Shown here: positions 6,426 to 8,345 of the stretch, piece after piece
Position numbering within the stretch: the stretch's first letter is position 1
Layout: every line of letters begins with the position of its first letter
DNA from: Planktomarina sp.
GTDB lineage: Bacteria; Pseudomonadota; Alphaproteobacteria; Rhodobacterales; Rhodobacteraceae
Assembly (NCBI GenBank): GCA_022425445.1
Contig: JAKMFM010000128.1
Location: forward strand, 1-8,345
Reading direction: 5' to 3'
Length of the DNA: 8,345 bases
Translations under genes and position numbers: made by a program
Notes under the pieces: generated by a model
The model's database searches: none
What the model saw: the letters and a program-made list of their open reading frames with translations, nothing else
Told to the model about the DNA's origin: nothing

Positions 6426-8084
6426 ATGAATATTTTGTTCATCATGTATGACCAATTGCGCTTTGACTACCTGTCCTGCGCCGGCCACCCACATTTGCAC
6501 ACACCAAATTTTGACCGCGTAGCCGGTATGGGCGTCAGGTTCACCAATGCCTATGTGCAATCTCCGATTTGTGGTGGCTCGCGCATGTGTTTTTACACCG
6601 GCCGATACGCCTCGTCTCATGGGGCGCAGTGGAATGGCTTCCCACTCAGGGTCGGCGAAATGACGATGGGTGATCATCTGCGCAATTCGGGCATGGACTG
6701 CTGGCTGATCGGCAAGACCCACATGAGAGCCGATGCCGCAGGCATGGCTCGGCTGGGGCTGAGTGCCGACAGCGTGATCGGAGCACGGCAAGCGGAATGC
6801 GGCTTTGACACTTGGATCCGGGACGACGGGCTTTGGGGCTATGGTCCTGATGGCTTTTATGACGAAAAACGTTCGCCCTATAATGAATATCTCAAATCCC
6901 AAGGCTACCAATCGCAAAATCCATGGGCTGATTTTGCCAATGCTGGTGTGGATGGCGAAGAGATTGCCAGCGGTTGGATCTTCCAAAATGCCGATAAACC
7001 GGCCAATATTGCCGAAGAACATAGCGAAACGCCTTGGTTGACCAGCAAGACGATCGAATTCATGGAGACGCGGGACAAAGAGACGCCTTGGATGGCCCAT
7101 GTCAGTTACATCAAACCGCATTGGCCCTATATCGTGCCAGCGCCCTATCACAATATGTATGACGCCCGCCATGTGCCCCCAGCCAAGCGCCACGCGATCG
7201 AGCAAGATGACCCCCATCCGGTATTTGGCGCCTATCAGGGAAGTAAGATTGCGCAAGCCTTTCAAAAAGAGGAGGTCCGCCAAAAGGTAATCCCGGCCTA
7301 CATGGGATTGATCAAGCAATGCGACGATCAGCTGGGTCGGCTGCTTACCTATCTCGAAGACAGCGGCCGCCTGAAGGACACGATGATCGTTCTGACATCG
7401 GATCATGGGGATTACCTAGGTGACCATTGGCTCGGCGAGAAGGACCTCTTTCACGACGCATCCGCAAAAATTCCGATGATCATCTATGACCCACGTTCAG
7501 CGGCAGACCCAACCCGCGGCACAGCCTGCGACGCGCTGGTGGAATCGATTGACTTGGCCGCAACCTTTGTCGATGCTGCCGGCGGGAAAGTGCCGGATCA
7601 TATCATTGAGGGCCACAGCCTGATCCCCTGGTTGCATCGGCAACAACCTGACTGGCGCTCTTATGCAATCAGCGAATATGACTATTCCGCCACGCCGCAA
7701 GCGGTGAAACTGGCTCTAGAGCCCCGCGATGCGCGCCTATTTATGGTCTTTGACGGGCGTTTTAAACTGATGCACGCCGAAGGTGGCTTCCGCCCAATGC
7801 TGTTTGATCTGAAAACTGATCCCGATGAGTTTATCGACCTGGCCAAAAGCGATCAGCACCAAACAGAGATTGATCGACTCTATGGCCAGCTTGCAGAATG
7901 GGGTCGGCGCATGAGCCAGAGGGTGACCAAATCGGACGAGGATATAAAGGCGATGCGCGGGCGCTCTCTTCGGCGCGGAATACTGCCCTTTTTGGCCAAT
8001 GGAACGGAGGTGGACGCCGAATTATTGTCAAAATATCGTGGAACCGTAACCGGCAAAACCGTTACGCGATCAGATGAAGATTGA
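6426..8084 (+). CDS. Type I sulfatase (alkaline-phosphatase superfamily) with altered CGGSR nucleophile motif
   Basis: A 552-residue hydrolase expected to cleave a sulfate ester (possibly a phospho/phosphonate ester). Visible residues, numbered from this start: metal ligand Asp9 with Gln10 (YDQLR), the nucleophile motif Cys49-GGS-Arg53, Lys97 and His99 (GKTH), His232 (KPHWPY), Asp326/His327 (SDHG) and Lys339 (GEKD). The Asp-Gln and Asp-His metal pairs resemble phosphonate monoester hydrolases, but the GKTH Lys and His are sulfatase-like. The nucleophile motif lacks the usual Pro (C-x-P-x-R), so formylglycine formation is uncertain. The C-terminal region has the LFDLKTDPDEFIDLA block typical of the family. 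No signal peptide, so it acts in the cytoplasm. The start is ambiguous: the ATG at 6396 has AGGAGG only 3 nt upstream, while the ATG at 6426 has AAAGGA 11 nt upstream and fits family N-termini. The substrate is unknown; a sulfated sugar acid would fit the neighbours. Confidence 0.88.
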   Translation: MNILFIMYDQLRFDYLSCAGHPHLHTPNFDRVAGMGVRFTNAYVQSPICGGSRMCFYTGRYASSHGAQWNGFPLRVGEMTMGDHLRNSGMDCWLIGKTHMRADAAGMARLGLSADSVIGARQAECGFDTWIRDDGLWGYGPDGFYDEKRSPYNEYLKSQGYQSQNPWADFANAGVDGEEIASGWIFQNADKPANIAEEHSETPWLTSKTIEFMETRDKETPWMAHVSYIKPHWPYIVPAPYHNMYDARHVPPAKRHAIEQDDPHPVFGAYQGSKIAQAFQKEEVRQKVIPAYMGLIKQCDDQLGRLLTYLEDSGRLKDTMIVLTSDHGDYLGDHWLGEKDLFHDASAKIPMIIYDPRSAADPTRGTACDALVESIDLAATFVDAAGGKVPDHIIEGHSLIPWLHRQQPDWRSYAISEYDYSATPQAVKLALEPRDARLFMVFDGRFKLMHAEGGFRPMLFDLKTDPDEFIDLAKSDQHQTEIDRLYGQLAEWGRRMSQRVTKSDEDIKAMRGRSLRRGILPFLANGTEVDAELLSKYRGTVTGKTVTRSDED

Positions 8085-8093
8085 TGAAGCGGT

Positions 8094-8114
8094 GCAGATC
8101 TAAAAGCAGATCTA
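8094..8114. repeat. Tandem GCAGATCTA repeat
   Basis: The 9-mer GCAGATCTA occurs at 8094-8102 and 8106-8114, period 12. Each contains the palindrome AGATCT, and a third AGATCT lies at 8171-8176. The two close copies can also pair into a 6-bp stem with a 6-nt loop, about 10 bp after the sulfatase stop. There is no adjoining T-run, so the function is uncertain. Confidence 0.4.
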
Positions 8115-8264
8115 TCGGCTCAAAAAAATGGTGTCTTTATGCCGCCCGCTGCGCCTGCGGCCGATCCGTGAGATCTGAAATATGGGGTTGTTTAGGGCAC
8201 AAAATCTTCCAATGACTGCGGCCAGCTGCACATGTCATTCTCAACGAGCTCTGCTCTGGAGGTT

Positions 8265-8292
8265 ATTTTAGCCCACCGAAACGGGCTAAAAT
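8265..8292. repeat. Perfect 10-bp inverted repeat (possible operator or hairpin)
   Basis: The arms ATTTTAGCCC (8265-8274) and GGGCTAAAAT (8283-8292) are exact reverse complements around the 8-nt spacer ACCGAAAC. The T-rich side is upstream and the A-rich side downstream, opposite to an intrinsic terminator, and no T-run follows on either strand. This favours a protein-binding dyad or an RNA structure over a terminator. Confidence 0.55.
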
Positions 8293-8303
8293 GCGTAATT
8301 CCA

Positions 8304-8329
8304 AAGAGGCAAGCACGCGCTCACCTCTT
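8304..8329. repeat. Imperfect inverted repeat near the right edge
   Basis: AAGAGG (8304-8309) and CCTCTT (8324-8329) pair perfectly around a 14-nt spacer. Flanking bases extend the pairing to about 11 bp with two single-base bulges (AATTCCAAAGAGG against CCTCTTGGATT). It lies 11 nt after the 10-bp inverted repeat. It could be a second hairpin or half of a composite regulatory site; the window ends too soon to tell. Confidence 0.35.
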
Positions 8330-8345
8330 GGATTATTACATTTTG

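Larger units (their letters stand above)
8085..8345. other. Non-coding tail after the sulfatase gene
   Basis: No convincing coding region is seen on either strand in these 261 bases. They contain three AGATCT palindromes, a perfect 10-bp inverted repeat and a second, imperfect hairpin. The stretch may be the sulfatase 3' region plus the promoter region of a gene beginning beyond the right edge. No stem followed by a T-run that would mark a clear terminator was found. Confidence 0.5.

Noticed and set aside
6375..7406. Open frame of 343 codons on the - strand
   Set aside because: It lies fully antisense to the sulfatase gene, whose active-site motifs are clear. The translation shows no recognisable domain and is His/Ile/Arg-rich in the way of a shadow frame.
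6426..8084. Phosphonate monoester hydrolase identity for the sulfatase
   Set aside because: The Asp-Gln and Asp-His pairs are similar, but the GKTH motif supplies Lys and His as in sulfatases. General sulfatase was kept, with the alternative noted.
8265..8292. Intrinsic terminator at the 10-bp inverted repeat
   Set aside because: The T-rich arm precedes and the A-rich arm follows the GC core, and no T-run follows on either strand.
1..8345. CRISPR array, tRNA/rRNA genes, transposase or integrase
   Set aside because: No regularly spaced repeats of suitable length, no tRNA cloverleaf noticed, and no mobile-element proteins in any frame.

Overview
The window looks like chromosome from an alphaproteobacterium, most likely a Rhodobacterales/Roseobacter-type marine bacterium. 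This is inferred from moderate GC content (roughly mid-50s %, not counted exactly), dense gene packing, and the mix of gene families: a GntR/FCD regulator, sugar-acid dehydrogenases and a cytoplasmic sulfatase. No phage genes, insertion sequence, CRISPR array, tRNA or rRNA were seen. All eight genes look like soluble cytoplasmic proteins; none has a signal peptide or membrane segment.

Layout. (1) Left edge, + strand: the C-terminal end of a GntR-family regulator (FCD ligand-binding domain), overlapping by 4 nt a D-2-hydroxyacid dehydrogenase. (2) Positions 1229-2991, - strand: a TIM-barrel sugar isomerase/epimerase coupled by a 4-nt ATGA overlap to a 3-hydroxyisobutyrate/L-threonate-type dehydrogenase. 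A GC-rich hairpin lies between this pair and the converging dehydrogenase. (3) Positions 3189-5067: divergent idnO-like (gluconate 5-dehydrogenase, -) and idnD-like (L-idonate 5-dehydrogenase, +) genes sharing a 70-bp gap. (4) Positions 5094-8084: a class III old yellow enzyme (-) diverging from a type I sulfatase (+) across a gap containing a dyad and repeated GCAAAT motifs. (5) The last 261 bases hold no recognisable gene but several short repeats, including a perfect 10-bp inverted repeat.

Reading as a whole: a sugar-acid catabolic locus. IdnD would oxidise L-idonate to 5-keto-D-gluconate, and IdnO would interconvert that with D-gluconate. The 2-hydroxyacid dehydrogenase, the LtnD/GarR-like dehydrogenase and the isomerase fit side steps on keto-acid or short-chain acid-sugar intermediates. 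The sulfatase may free the carbon skeleton from a sulfated precursor. No transporter, kinase, aldolase or formylglycine-generating enzyme is visible here. The oddest single feature is the sulfatase nucleophile motif, which reads CGGSR where the family rule is C-x-P-x-R.
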